64,000 nt of DNA from Diphasiastrum complanatum (GCA_029204225.1 CM055107.1:29165410-29229409), one strand, 5' to 3'. Positions 19,935-31,286 are shown, counted from the stretch's first letter. The notes: a model not told the origin generated them from the sequence alone. A program made the numbers and translations.

Positions 19935-20699
19935 TTATTGAATGTATTTTAAACTAATATAACTTCAAAAAGTTTATCTCTAAGTCTAAAATGAGTTTTG
20001 GCCTCAATTGACAATTTACCAAAATATGACTAAACTTGTTGAAATCTCTCACACTCCCTCTTCAACTAGTTTTGGCATAATTTTAACTATACTACTTTGA
20101 TCCAACTTTAGAATGATCTCCATCCTAAGTATAGATCTCCTTTCTAATGTTATAAAGTAGCTTCCATAATTGATATAGAGAATAGTGTCCAAATGGGATG
20201 CTTCACTATTTCTTACATCAATTTTACACATCAAGATATAACTCGAACATGAAGAACCAAATAGAATGTGAATAAAATGATTCCTCCATGTTTCAAACTT
20301 TGAGCTCTCTGAAAAATTATAACAACCAAACAATAAATGTGAGTGATGGCCATTTGCTTGCTTGTCTCCTCCAACTTTGTCCTTTCTTGATATGTCTCCA
20401 CCATAAAACTCCATGAATGAGCCTCCATCTCCATCTTGTCACAAGAAACCATCAAACCTTGGAAATCCATGAGTAGGTGAGTACATCAATGATGCAAATC
20501 CATCACCACATGAATCCATATAATTAAGTAGGTTGCGCTAGTCCATCTTCAAGATCTACTTGACACAATAAAATGACCATGAATTCACCAAAAATTGACA
20601 TCTCCAAACATTGGCACCAAGTAGCTCAACACTTAGAACTTAGGCATGGATGAGTGACATAATAAACCTCCAATAGCTTCATTTCCATCAGCAAAACCA

Positions 20700-21700
20700 G
20701 CCAAGAATGCTAGTACAAATCCAACATCAAAATGATGTTCACCAATGTAGCTAGTTTGACCATATCTTGACAATTTGCACACATCCACATGAAAGTGCTC
20801 AAACATGAGATAGAAAAAGTAAAGTACACTTGAACAACACTTCCTTTCTGCTCCTTTGACCTTACTTGAATCTTCAATAAGCTACAAAAATAGATCCATA
20901 ACATCTTCCTTGATGCTCTTGACTAGCTCCAAATTGCCCCTTTTGTGTTGTTGAAGCCCTTTGAGACCAACCTCTTGATCTTCCTCTTGACCATCAAATT
21001 CATTGAACAAACTTTGTTTTCCTGATCCATTACTTGCTTTTCCAGCATGAAAACCATGTGAACCAATGTTCACTTGCATAACATCATCTACACAAGAAGC
21101 TTCTCCAAAACATGTGAGTAAAGCAAAGTGAGTCGCTTCCTCTTGCTTACCTTTCTCTTGATCATCAAAGATATCAAAGATATGAATATCTTCATACCTG
21201 AACCTCCGAAAATACTCCCTCTCAAACATATGATCTAGATCCAGCAAGATCTCATCAATGCTTGATCTCGAATTTCCACAAAGATTAGTAAAAACAATGT
21301 CATTGGTGGCACCATCATAAATCAAAAGATAGATTCCAAACTTTCCATCCAACATGAAGTAGAGTAGGTGAAGATGAGTATCAAACCTAATAAATCCAGG
21401 CTTCTTGAGTCCATAAAAACCCTCAATAAGCTCACCAACGAGATCTCCCTTGCCTTGAAGAAATTGCCTCTCGATTTGTTCCATGTAGTCTTCTCCAACC
21501 AACCGTTTTCCATCTCGATCATGAGTGATCAATTAACAATCATAGAATCCTCTGAGTTGATGAAGAGATGTGAGATCCATGCCTTGGAACTTCCCAAGAA
21601 CCAATCTTCCATTGCTCTTTCCTTCATAAGACTCCCTCTTAATGATTGCATCATAAGAAGTAGAAACCTCAAAAACATTAGAAGCCATGAAAAAAATGAT
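20700..21700 (-). CDS. Extra coding segment of the Copia family, copy 1
   Basis: Unrecognised protein region shared by three copies in the window (others at about 44.5-45.2 and 58.6-59.6 kb). It contains GRLVLGKFQGMDLTSLHQL, RQFLQGKGDLVGELIEGFYG, FIRFDTHLHLLYFMLDGKFG and an acidic IHIFDIFDDQ. Copy 1 has a nonsense codon (TAA) between 21532 and 21535 where copy 3 reads Glu, and ends early at 20882 where copy 2 reads on. The five length differences between copies inside this part are 6, 9, 9, 12 and 15 bases, all multiples of three, while one-base differences appear only downstream of about 20640. I know of no matching family; it may be a captured host sequence or an element-specific third ORF. 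Confidence 0.6.
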
Positions 21701-21704
21701 TAGT

Positions 21705-22340
21705 ACCTTCAACATAAGAATGATTGAAGTACTCTCTTTTTTAAAACAAGAACTTCTATTCAATGTTTTAGGTAATGACTCATATGATAATGATTCTTCC
21801 TCACTATCATTCACAATGACATCATTCAAAGTACATCCTACTTTGAACTCTTCACATACTCCTCTTCTTCTTGACTTGTGACTATCTCCCTCACAAAGTC
21901 TCTTGATAGAACCATTTGATCTACTCTTTTTATGAAGACATGTGACTCCACTTGCTGGAAAAATGACTTTCTTGGACTCATCACAAAATAATGTAGAAGA
22001 ACCACCTCCTTCATGCATGCACCTAGCAACATCTTTTTCCATATGATCAAAGAAATCATTAGCAACAACCTTTTCCAAGGAAGAACCTTCACCTCCATTG
22101 ATGAAGTTACCTCTTTCCTTACCTTTTGCATGCTTGCACTTGCCATGAAGAACCATTGAAACACCATCATTATCCTCAAGACTAGCCAAGTTAGCACAAA
22201 GATGAACATCTCCAAGAAGCATATTAAATCTTGACATAGATCTAGCATAAGGAAGCTTGTTAGACTTTGCATAAGATCCACCAATCTTATTGATGCTAAA
22301 AGGTAACTTTGGAAAGTTGAGACTAATCACCTTTTTCATT
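21705..22340 (-). CDS. Unrecognised linker ORF replacing pol
   Basis: Continues in frame from the GAG-pre-integrase start (GRLFKLDAFVMANKN) for about 200 codons with Ser, Lys and acidic residues, and joins the extra coding segment without a stop. In an autonomous Copia element the integrase core, RT and RNase H would be here. No domain is recognised in it, and a hydrophobic stretch (IILMLKVLIIFFMA) lies near its end. Confidence 0.45.
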
Positions 22341-22504
22341 CCATCATTTTTGTTAGCCATAACAAAAGCATCAAGCTTGAAAAGTCTACCTTGTCTATTG
22401 CCCCTAGCAACCAAGATTTCTTCCTTTGTAATGAAACAAACATTACCACCAAACTTTGCCATGTATCCTTTCTCTTTGAAAGTGAAGGAATGTAAAGAAC
22501 ACCA

Positions 22505-22860
22505 TCATGTCTTACTTCTAGTAGAAAGACAAATATGAATTGAACCAATACCTTCAATTGCACACTCAAAACCATTGGCCATGTAAATTTCTGTTTTGGC
22601 TCCATCATAAGTTACCAAAGAAGTAAAGAACTCCTTGTGACTAGTCATGTGTGAACTAGCTCCATTATCAATCCACCATGAATCTTTGTCACCTTCACTT
22701 GATATTGGACTTGAAAAACACATCAAAAGAGAATCACCACCACCTAGATCCTCATCATTAGTAGTAAAGTTGATTTGCTTGCTACCTTCATCTTTGCTTC
22801 TTCAAACATTCATTTGCAAAATGCCCTTTGATTTCACAATAACAACATTTCAACTTAGAC
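22505..22860 (-). pseudogene. Copia zinc knuckle and aspartic protease
   Basis: Sense order: CCYCEIKGHFANECLKKQR (CCHC knuckle C-x2-C-x4-H-x4-C), a linker, then WWIDNGASSHMTSHKEFF. The last is the Copia protease signature 'W.IDSGAS.HM', with the usual catalytic DSG read as DNG. Frame breaks separate the knuckle, protease and pre-integrase parts. Confidence 0.8.
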
Positions 22861-22929
22861 TTATCTTTCTTTTTGCCAAAAGAGGAAGTCTCACCTTGAT
22901 TTTGTTCCAACACCTGAGCGGCAGCCTTT

Positions 22930-24293
22930 TCATATGTGTTGATGGTTGCTTTAGCCTTTGCCAACTCCGTTGAAGCTGTACCTTTAAATCTGTCAAAGCG
23001 GTCTTGGAATTCTTGAAGCGTCACTTTGTAGGTCTCAACCTTTTTAAACAAATACGCGATTTCCGTTAGAGTTACTGGATGATCAGGTATTTGCGTCTGC
23101 AGATATGCATCACGGTCAAGGGTGGTCACATCCAATTTCACCTTGGAGATGTGTGCGATCTTGTTCGGCCATCTGTTATTGTCCTTGGAGCAGTTGCACA
23201 TGTTGCTTTGCATCCTGCACGGCCTTGTCCGCTTGATCTTGGGCAGATGTAAGTGCATTTTGCAGGGAGCTAGCATAATCTTCTAGGCAATCAACCAACT
23301 GCTATGCCATCTTCTTCTCAGCTTCAGATTTAGCTTCATGCTGCTTGGCGATCTTCAACTCTTTAGAGGAATCAAAGGCGAGGGAAGCATCAGAGGCGGG
23401 GGGAATAGGTTGTTCAATGTGAATAGCAGTAGGGGGTGGAAGCGTAGCTAAAGATGTTTGCCTAGTATGACGTCGTGACGTGGAAGGCGAGTCAGGAATG
23501 ACGGTCTCACTGCATGGACGACGTCGACTATGTGAGCAGGATGCCTAATGAGATGACTCGGTCGGTGATTCTTCATAGATAGAAAGCACGGAATCCATAT
23601 GAAACCCATGGATTTTATTTTCAAGGTGGAAGGCTGCTAGGAGTGATAACAAAGGGCTAGCAACAAATTGTTGCTTGGTATTGCTCTTGATGGCTCGTTT
23701 GATCTCTCCAAAAATGGTCTTGCAACAGTTATATGGTTCTAGAGGGCCTTGGCTATCTTGGCATGAGAATCGACTATCCTATACAAAATCTGAGAAGTAA
23801 TTCGATCTTTCCTGAGGTTGCCAACCATCGGGAAATTGTTAAGGAACTGAGCAACAGCATGAATGGCAGGATCAGTAATGGCTTCTAGAAAGTAGTCGTC
23901 ATTAGTCTAATGCAAATCATTCGTAATGTCAATATAAGGCTTAATAGCCTATTTGGCTTGCTTATGGTTTGGTGAGGCTTGGGTACCAGATGCTATCCCT
24001 ATGGCAGCAAGGGCAACCTCAGTCATGCGCACCTTGTGTGTAGCTCCTTGGAAAGTAATGTAAAACTTGAATTTCTCCTCCTTCCAAGTACTAAAGGCAA
24101 GAGTGATAAAATCCATGTTGATTCTCCCTAAGAAGGCACTCTCATGAATACCCATTGTAGTAAGCAGAGGCTCGGCAAGGGTCATCCACTGAGTGACCAT
24201 GCTTGTGCTAGGAAGGATCATGATATTCGTTGCAGATGGGACATCACGATGGATAGTGTAACGCGGTGACTGAGATGTATCTATGGAAGACAT
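22930..24293 (-). pseudogene. Coiled-coil protein joined to Copia gag
   Basis: Starts at MSSIDTSQSPRYTIHRDVPS (24293). The first about 115 residues are open to 23949, then stops and frameshifts interrupt a continuing protein-like path to about 22930. The C-terminal part has an alternating Ala/Gln/Lys pattern of a coiled coil (TASTELAKAKATINTYEKAA). This reads directly into the Copia zinc knuckle near 22900. The N-terminal part vaguely resembles plant transposon proteins of the mobile-domain type, but I cannot confirm this. Confidence 0.4.
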
Positions 24294-24529
24294 GATGAAC
24301 AGAAACTGAAAGTAATAGGCATGAGTGTATATCGGAAAACAATACTAAAAGTCTTGAAGGCTTTGGCTGCTGGAAAAATTGGCAAGAGCTTCGCTAGCAC
24401 AAGTGAGGAATGAATCGAATTGAGCCAACTTATAGGTAAATTTGGAGGGTCCATTACATAGAATACTAGTTTGGCTTATCAGTTCTAAACAAAAATTTGC
24501 AGGCTGTTCAGTACTGTGAAAATAAGCTA

Positions 24530-24880
24530 TAGAAATCTCGACGAAGGTTTCTGAGATTCTGAAGCCATCCAACGAACTTTTTTCAGGGCTGGCGAAGGAT
24601 GAACCTTCGCCCAAAAGGATCCTTCGCCCAAGTATTGTTATAAATGCAACTTTTCAAGATCTGAACCTATAGCCAACCTAATTTTGACATCTTAAGACCA
24701 TCTACCATGTCAGTGAAGGTTTCTAAGGAGAGTAAGGTGCTCGGCGAAGGTTCCCAAAGTTGATCATTCGTCTAACTCAAAAATAGGTACTTTTTCTAGA
24801 AAAGAACCTTTGCCCAAGTCAATATAGATATATCTGAAGTGGATGTACAATCTGACAGCTCAGCGAAGGTTTCCAATACC
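24530..24880. repeat. CGAAGGTT-type word cluster, 3' side of Gypsy
   Basis: At least seven near-copies of GGCGAAGGTT or its complement (at about 24541, 24592, 24604, 24628, 24714, 24752 and 24863) in 350 bases. The same word is clustered in the Gypsy leader at 30.3-30.9 kb. Confidence 0.6.
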
Positions 24881-25139
24881 GTATAGGCAACATATGACCG
24901 AAACAGTGTTTTTATCAAAAATTATCTTCTTTTTTTTAAATACTTTCCTTCCTCTTTTTCCATTTTGATGACTTTTTTGACTTTTGCTCATCATTCTTTC
25001 CTCATTTTTTTTATATTGTCTTTTCCAACAAAGTTCACAATTAAATAGTGAGAACAAAAAAATTGAAAACAAATAAAAATAAAAATTGTTTGGATCATGC
25101 TTGTTGAACTGGCGGAGTAGGCTGTCAAAACTTGCATAA

Positions 25140-26760
25140 TCAGCTGCCATTCACAGGAGTATCAAACCGTTTTCCGTCCAAGTGCTCAAGAATCACTGCT
25201 CCATAGTTCAAGATTTCTTTCACTTTATAAGGGCCTTCACCAGTAAACTTCAATTTTTTCTTGATCAGCTTGGTTTTGTATATCAGTGCGAGATCTCCTG
25301 CTTTCAGATTCTTTTTGTGTAATCGACGATCGTGCCATGCCTTACGGTGGGTTTTCTCTGCTGCTAATGCATGAACTATCATCAATCTTGTTTCACACAA
25401 TTTGTGCAACGCTTTATGATGTAGTTGTAAAGACTTATCATCATTTTACCGTTATGTTGCTACTATGTGTAAAGATGGTATTAAAAATTCAATCAGCATG
25501 ACAACATCTTGACCATAAACCAATTGAAAGGGTGTTTGATTTGTACTATTCTTGTAAGCGGTTCTGAATGGCCATAATGCTGCATGCAGTTTATGTTCCC
25601 AATCAGATCAACTCGCTGCAACTGTTTTCATCATAATAGTGTAGAGAATCTTATTGGAAGATTCAGTTTGGTCATTCTCTCTAGGATATAAGGAGTATTA
25701 AATCTGTGTATAACAAAAAAAAATTCTAGTACACACTTTATCATTTGATTAACAAAGTGTGCCGTAGATTTTGCATCAACAACTTTGACAACTTTGGCTT
25801 CAACCCACTTGGTCATATGTTCAGTTGCTACGATAATGTATCGGGCCCGAGATTCTCATGCGGCAGGATGAATAGGACCAACATGATTCAGTCCCCATTT
25901 TTCAAATGGCGCTTGCGATAAAATCGGATGTAAGGGTTCATAGTTCTGTCTAGTAGGTCGTCGTGCTCGCTGGCAAACATCACATGTCTGAATATAATTT
26001 TCTGTGTCCTTATGAAGCGTAGGCCACCAACAACCTGATTGCAAAAGTTTGCAAATAGTAATATCTGTAGAGAAGTGTCCTCCGCCCATGCCATCATGTG
26101 AAAACATGATTAAATCTGGTATTTCATGCGATAAAACACATCTATGTAGAATATTGTCTGATCTACGATGATACAATTGTCCTGAAATCAATTGATAAGA
26201 TTGAGCCTTATGAATCAACTGCCTCTTCTGTACTTTGGTAAAAGAGTCATTCGGTTGTCCTAGCATCAGGTACTCAACAATATCCGCTGCCCACTTAGGT
26301 ACTGCTTCTACATAGAATAATGCAGCGTCTGGTAATTCATCATCCACTTCAGTATTAACTGGTGCGGATCCAATTCCCGAAACGTGGTCGGCTAGATAAT
26401 GTTGCTTCCTTTTTTGAACCACAATTCGAAAGTCAAATTCAGTCAATAACAATAACCATCTTGCAATACGCCTAGTATTGCACGTCTTGTTTACCAAGTA
26501 AAGTAACGGCTGGTGATCCATATAAAATGCAAATTGCATTTCCATAAGGTAATGAGACCCATAAACACATAAACTCCACGAATTGTTGTTGGCACGCAGT
26601 GGCAATTCCACAATAACCTTGATTTTAGAATAATCTGTGGCAATGCCATGTCTCGATATCACATGCCCAAGCACAACTCCATGGGAAACCCATATTAGAC
26701 ATTTTTCTGGATTCAGAGAAATTTGATACTTGCGACATCTATCAAATACTCGGTGAAACC
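25140..26760 (-). pseudogene. Gypsy RT end, RNase H end and integrase
   Basis: After the RT deletion the frame reads FHRVFDRCRKYQISLNPEKC and GHVISRHGIATDYSKIKVI, then jumps at LPLRANNNSW to FAFYMDHQPLLYLVNK and ARWLLLLTEFDFRI, which is the end of RNase H; about 120 residues are missing. Integrase follows with its zinc-binding H-H-C-C (HDGMGGGH, CDVCQRARRP). The first catalytic Asp site reads WGLNHVGPI where the family has 'WG.DF.GPI', so Asp is replaced by Asn. The core is then frame-broken (MTKWVEAKVV piece at 25631-25816). The C-terminal domain (AGDLALIYKTK, GEGPYKVKEIL) is open at 25140-25409. Confidence 0.85.
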
Positions 26761-27200
26761 CATTTTGTATGCTCGATCTCATAAATGAAATCGACGTCAA
26801 GCAGTCTCTGAAGCTCTTTCTTTATCAGATCCACAACATTAGGATAATAGTGATAGAATTTTGTAACCTTTGGAACTGCATCAGGTACTAAAGGTATGGT
26901 ATGTTCAATAACTGACGTCGGAATACCCTTAAGATCTTGATAAGTTCATGCAAAGCAATCTTGATACTTAATAAGTAACGTTCGGAGTGCTTGATACTGT
27001 TCAGGATTAAGTTGTGATCCAACTTGTACAATCTTTTCTAGTTCTCATGGTTCAGCAAGATTCATAGCCTGTGTCCTAGCTGGGCCATCGTAACCATCTT
27101 TTGATTCTGACATCTGTTCTTCGGGTCCACGATGTGCTTTGAGTAGCATGATAACCACATCATCCAGCGTATAACATTTAAAATGTTCGGGTATATTATG
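26755..27200 (-). pseudogene. Gypsy pre-RT, RT catalytic core deleted
   Basis: The sense frame ends KELQRLLDVDFIYEIEHTKW VSP, the stretch just before RT motif 1. At about 26757-26765 it changes frame straight into the segment that normally follows the RT active site (HRVFDRCRKY). Motifs A-C, including the catalytic Asp pair, are therefore absent. Confidence 0.8.
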
Positions 27201-27293
27201 TTGGACTACATCTACTTGTTCTTTGTCAAAAGGACTTGTCTTGGATCTTTGCTTAGCCTTCTTAGCAAGAATTGATCGTGGAGGTGATGACTT

Positions 27294-27521
27294 CTAAGAA
27301 GATAAACTCTTCTTCGAAGGTGAAGACTTCCTAGACGATGACGTCTTGCTAGAACTCTGACTTGTAGAATCATCCTTGACTTTTCCTTTGTCTTTATCCA
27401 GTAAAGGTGGCACATTCTTTGAATCGATCTTTTGAGAAGGATTTTTCCATTTCAGAATCGTATTATAATGTCCTTTGGCTTGTTTCTTCGTCATTGACCC
27501 TATGATCATGTCTTCCTTCAA
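27294..27521 (-). pseudogene. Gypsy linker, Lys/Ser-rich
   Basis: A 75-codon frame with a KDKGKVKDDSTSQSSSKTSS-type low-complexity tail between protease and pre-RT. It is compositionally typical of a polyprotein linker, with no domain. Confidence 0.5.
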
Positions 27522-27615
27522 TATAACTGATTTTGGCAGTTTTATTGTTGGTTCATCAGGAATATACGCACTCCAAATCTTGTCGGATCCATATGATTTA
27601 GAATCTGCTTATCAG

Positions 27616-28411
27616 TCAATTCTGCATTGTCATCATAATCAAATCTGACTGATTATCTTGTTGACACATATATCCTGCTGTACAGTCAATCGTTGCAAGA
27701 GCTTCATTCCAGTTGACAGTATCAGTTTGAGAATCGTAATAAATTCTTAAATTTTTTTCTGGTCGGTCACAAGTATGATCTGTTGTTGATGAATCATCAT
27801 CCTCTTTTTGAACCATTGGTTTGATAGTCCAAGTTGCAGGATCAACCTTGACTGCACGTTCACCATTTTCAAAAGTGATTTTTCCGGTACCCCAGTTATG
27901 AATTACTTGCGCAACTCGTAACCATGGGCGTCCCAATAGGACTCGGTAGACATTTGGCGCTTCTGGTAAGTCCATTACTACGAAAGTAATGACAAAATGT
28001 ACTCTAACAATTATGACAAGTATATCTTCAACCATTCCTCTCGGATGAACCGCCATCTATCACAGCTGCTTCATTAGGAAATTGTCTATGCTGTATCAGT
28101 AGGGTGATATTTTTTTGTTCACTTTCCCAAGCTGCTCCGACATGGAGTACTTCATTAGATTCTTCAAATCCAGCACCAAAAAGTGGCTCCTGATGGACTT
28201 CTGGTTCAACTTGAGTTAACTTTTGCGCTAATACTTCTTTTGCTTTTGGCACCAACTTCAGGAACTCTCCCAACGAAATATTGATTTTACTAGACAAAAT
28301 ATTCATGAGCAAATCTGTTTGCAGTGCTTCCGGTTCAGTCATCTTGAAAGGTTCTTCATGATGATGCAACTGAGCATTCATATTTGTATGTGAATTTTCC
28401 GATGATTGCAA
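27616..28411 (-). pseudogene. Gypsy retropepsin region
   Basis: Two overlapping frames. The first (28411-28028) ends AAVIDGGSS, a retropepsin active-site loop with D-G-G for the usual D-S/T-G. The second (28056-27616) has FVVMDLPEAPNVYRVLLGRPWL, the family's flap and second-strand signature ending in LGRPWL. One frameshift near 28040 separates them. Confidence 0.75.
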
Positions 28412-28639
28412 TGGTAAAGAATGAACTTCGGTTGTTGCTCTAGCAGCTTCAAGCTCCTCTTCTTCTTGCAGATGTTTAATCCACTACCTCATATTCTGAT
28501 ATCTTCTTTTTTCTGTATGAAGATTTGGATAGACTCCAGATGTTGTTGGTATATCAGTTAATGGTATAGAATCAGCAGGTACTGGATCTACTACCGGTTC
28601 TGTGCTCTGGTGACCACCATCAAATGTACACTTGGTTTA

Positions 28640-30045
28640 TTCTAAGCTACTGGTCTTTGCTTGATTGTTATCAAACTTATAGGAGCTGTAGCAGGTGGTG
28701 GCTTTGGTTTTGCTGGACACTCCTTATAGCAATGCCCATAACCACAGTCATGACATAATGGTAGAAATTTTTCTTTATTTGGACATTCTACAACTCTGTG
28801 ATTTTCTCTACATGCAAAGCATCCAAGTGGTGCTCTGGTCCAGTTTCTAGATGCTTGTTGTTGCGCGACAGCATAAATAGCATATTGGTCTGAAGATCCA
28901 TCTTCTTGATCAGTACCATAGTTCCAATGCTCGGCACCTCTGTAAGGTTCTGGTTCCATTAAATTGGCAGGAGGAGCGGGGTGCTTTGGTGGGGCACGTA
29001 AGGCTAACCGTTCCGGGTATCCAAGAGCAGATTGTCGAGGTCTAGCTGCCAAATTTCCTCCATAATGTGCTTCTCGATATCCTATCTGGGCATACCGTTG
29101 CTGAATTATCCGAGGATTGAAATTGCAAAAAAGCAGTCTCATGATCAGGCGAATTACACAAATGGCATATACTGATTTCCATTCGTTTTTTCAATTGAGG
29201 ACACTCATTCACTGTGTGATTTCATGTACAAATAGAACACCAGACATTTTTCCTAGTAGGAAAAGTCTTTGCAACCTTCTCATGTTCCTTGATCGCTTGT
29301 CCATGGAAATTTTCCAATGCTTTGATCTTCTCATCAAATTGCGACTGCAACTTTTCCATCTATTTTTGCTGGTTCTTCCCGAGTTTCTCGAACTCATTGA
29401 GCATCATTTCTGTAGTAGCGTTGACATTCATTGATGCAATAGTGGTGGATGTCATAGTGGTCTACCCTGCTGTATAAGAAAATATACTGACATTCGATTG
29501 ATCGTCTGAAACTTCATCCTCCTCCCGAATTGCATCATCCATAGCATTTTGCAAACGTGCGTACTTATTATGGCGTTTCAGCTCACGTCTGATCCTTTTA
29601 GGTAAACCTGACAAAAACCACATAATCATGGAATTTTCATTAAGCAGCTCAGGTTCGCACTCATATCTGAGGCGTTTTACCCGTCCAATGTAATCTCGAA
29701 CCATTTTTCGCTTTCCCATTTAGTTTTACTTAAAAAGTAGGAAAGGGTCTTCAACTTCTGAGGTTTGAATCGTGTGATAAGGGCTCGTTCAACAGTCTCC
29801 CAATTTGTACGCTCAGTTTCATCTTGATTATAGTACCAATCTTGTGCTGCACCTGTTCAGGCCATAGGAAAAAGCTTAAGTTTATCCTGGGGAAAAATTT
29901 TGCCTTAGACTTCACAAGATTCAGAATAGATCTGAAAAAATCTAACTGGATCTGTTAATCCATTGTATTTGGGTAGATCCAAACAGGGTGCTCTTCTAAC
30001 AATGATTGGATTGACTTCCTGAGGAGCACCACTAGGGGCAGCCAT
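28640..30045 (-). pseudogene. Gypsy gag with CCHC knuckles
   Basis: Starts at an ATG (30045, MAAPSGAPQEVNP) right after the leader. The retrotransposon gag core follows in broken frames (LDLPKYNG, DWYYNQDETERTNWETVERA, and the open piece 29719-29462 with MVRDYIGRVKRLRYECEPEL). The nucleocapsid part is open at 29142-28642 with CFACRENHRVVECP and LCHDCGYGHCYKECP. Several stops and frameshifts make it a pseudogene. Confidence 0.75.
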
Positions 30046-30299
30046 CTTTACAGATTAAATCAAGCAGACAATGAGATTGGATCTAGATTTTCAATCAAAA
30101 TTATCTCAGATCAGATCTTCTAGATCTCTTCCACTTGACAAGAATCAGATTCCTATATCGTGAAAAAGATCTCAAATTCAACCAATAGATACTTCTCAAA
30201 AATAAAAAAATTTCTTGGAATCAAAATCAGACTCTATCATATTTGATCCAAAATTTGACAAGGACTTGATCTGGAAAATCAAAACCTAAAAATAGAACT

Positions 30300-30920
30300 G
30301 GCGAAAGTTTTTTAGGTGAAGATTCACTTGACGAAGGTTTAGCAGTGCTTATTTTAGAAGAAAAAAAAAACTCTCTAATCAGGCTTTTCTGACAAATTCT
30401 ATGAAAATAACCTTCGCCGAACTCTCAAACTCAGAATCTAACACAGATAAAGCTAGGGTAGAACTGACGAAGATTTTTGGCACACAAAAACACAGTTTCT
30501 GTAGTTTGGCAAGGGTAAAAATAAAGATTTTCTATGATCTGGATAGGATGAATGTTCGTCAAACTCAAAAATAGTAATTTACTATAAATAGAATGATCTA
30601 GAAACTCGCCGAAGGTTCTGGCGAAGAATCAAGAGTAATACTGGTATTTTTACAAAAAAGAGACTTTTTTTACAAAAATATGACAATATGACAACTGATC
30701 CTCTGAGAAACCTCCTATTTCTAATATTATTCTTCGCCGACCTGGCAGTAGATAGATCTGAATCACTCTATGCATCGTGAATCGGACGAAGTTTTTTTTT
30801 TTGTATTTTTAGAGTTTTGGTGATTTTTTAGTTTTTTTGATGGTTTTTCTGATGTTTCTGAAAATTTGCTAGAAAGAATTGTTCGCACTTCAAACTGAAG
30901 GTCCTATGATCAAAACCGAA
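30300..30920. repeat. CGAAGG-type word cluster, Gypsy leader
   Basis: Around ten near-copies of (G)GCGAAGGTT or complement, for example at 30340, 30413, 30466, 30607, 30622, 30734, 30784 and 30929. The words are spaced irregularly and partly inverted, and lie in the untranslated leader between PBS and gag. Confidence 0.6.
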
Positions 30921-31264
30921 GGTGCCTGCAACAGCAAACGTTTCTTGAAAGAGGGCAAAAAGTTATCAGCTCTGATGACAATTTTTGACTCCTTTTGACC
31001 AAAATCTGACAGATTTGACGGATTTTTGTTGTTTTTTCTGATATCTAGGATCCAGATGGATCTTAAGATTGGTGATCTGAATAGCTTTTTTTTGTTTCAT
31101 AATCAGATTATATTTCAAACAAGCAAATCCACTCAAATCAGGCAAAATCACTCCCAAACTAATCCTAAATGCAGATTTAACACTATTCATTCATGCCACG
31201 ACAAGATGCCTAATGCAAGCTAACCATCCAACAAGGATGCTGCAAACTGAAAAATTGGCATAGC

Positions 31265-31282
31265 TCCCCGGCAATGGCGCCA
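31265..31282 (-). promoter_or_regulatory. Primer-binding site, tRNA-Asp type
   Basis: The minus strand reads TGGCGCCATTGCCGGGGA, complementary to the 3' end of plant tRNA-Asp as I know it, with one mismatch. It lies four bases inside the CA end of the 5' LTR. This fixes the orientation and the inner edge of the Gypsy element. Confidence 0.85.
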
Positions 31283-31286
31283 AAAT

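Larger units (their letters stand above)
19935..24293 (-). mobile_element. Copia derivative copy 1 with extra ORF
   Basis: Minus-strand chimera. In sense order: a coiled-coil protein of unknown type (24293 to about 22930), Copia zinc knuckle and protease (22860-22505), the start of a GAG-pre-integrase domain (about 22462-22340), then a long unrecognised coding segment (about 22330 to 20700) and a 3' non-coding part to 19935. Integrase core, RT and RNase H are absent. No LTR was found at either end. The 3' part (19935-21700) is repeated at 44.1-45.2 kb and 58.0-59.6 kb. Confidence 0.7.

Noticed and set aside
20041-20470. Second minus-strand frame (MEAHSWSFMVETYQE) repeated in three copies as a separate gene
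   Set aside because: The Gly-rich frame of copy 2 continues the upstream extra segment, while this one is an alternative frame; indels of one base between copies here argue against coding constraint.
21368-21703. Plus-strand frame antisense to the extra coding segment (also 59285-59602)
   Set aside because: It recurs only because the sense sequence is conserved; the in-frame indels and protein-like composition favour the minus strand.
31265-31282. 3' end of a tRNA-Asp on the plus strand
   Set aside because: Only the acceptor-end 18 bases are present, with no cloverleaf upstream. Its position next to an LTR end makes it a primer-binding site.
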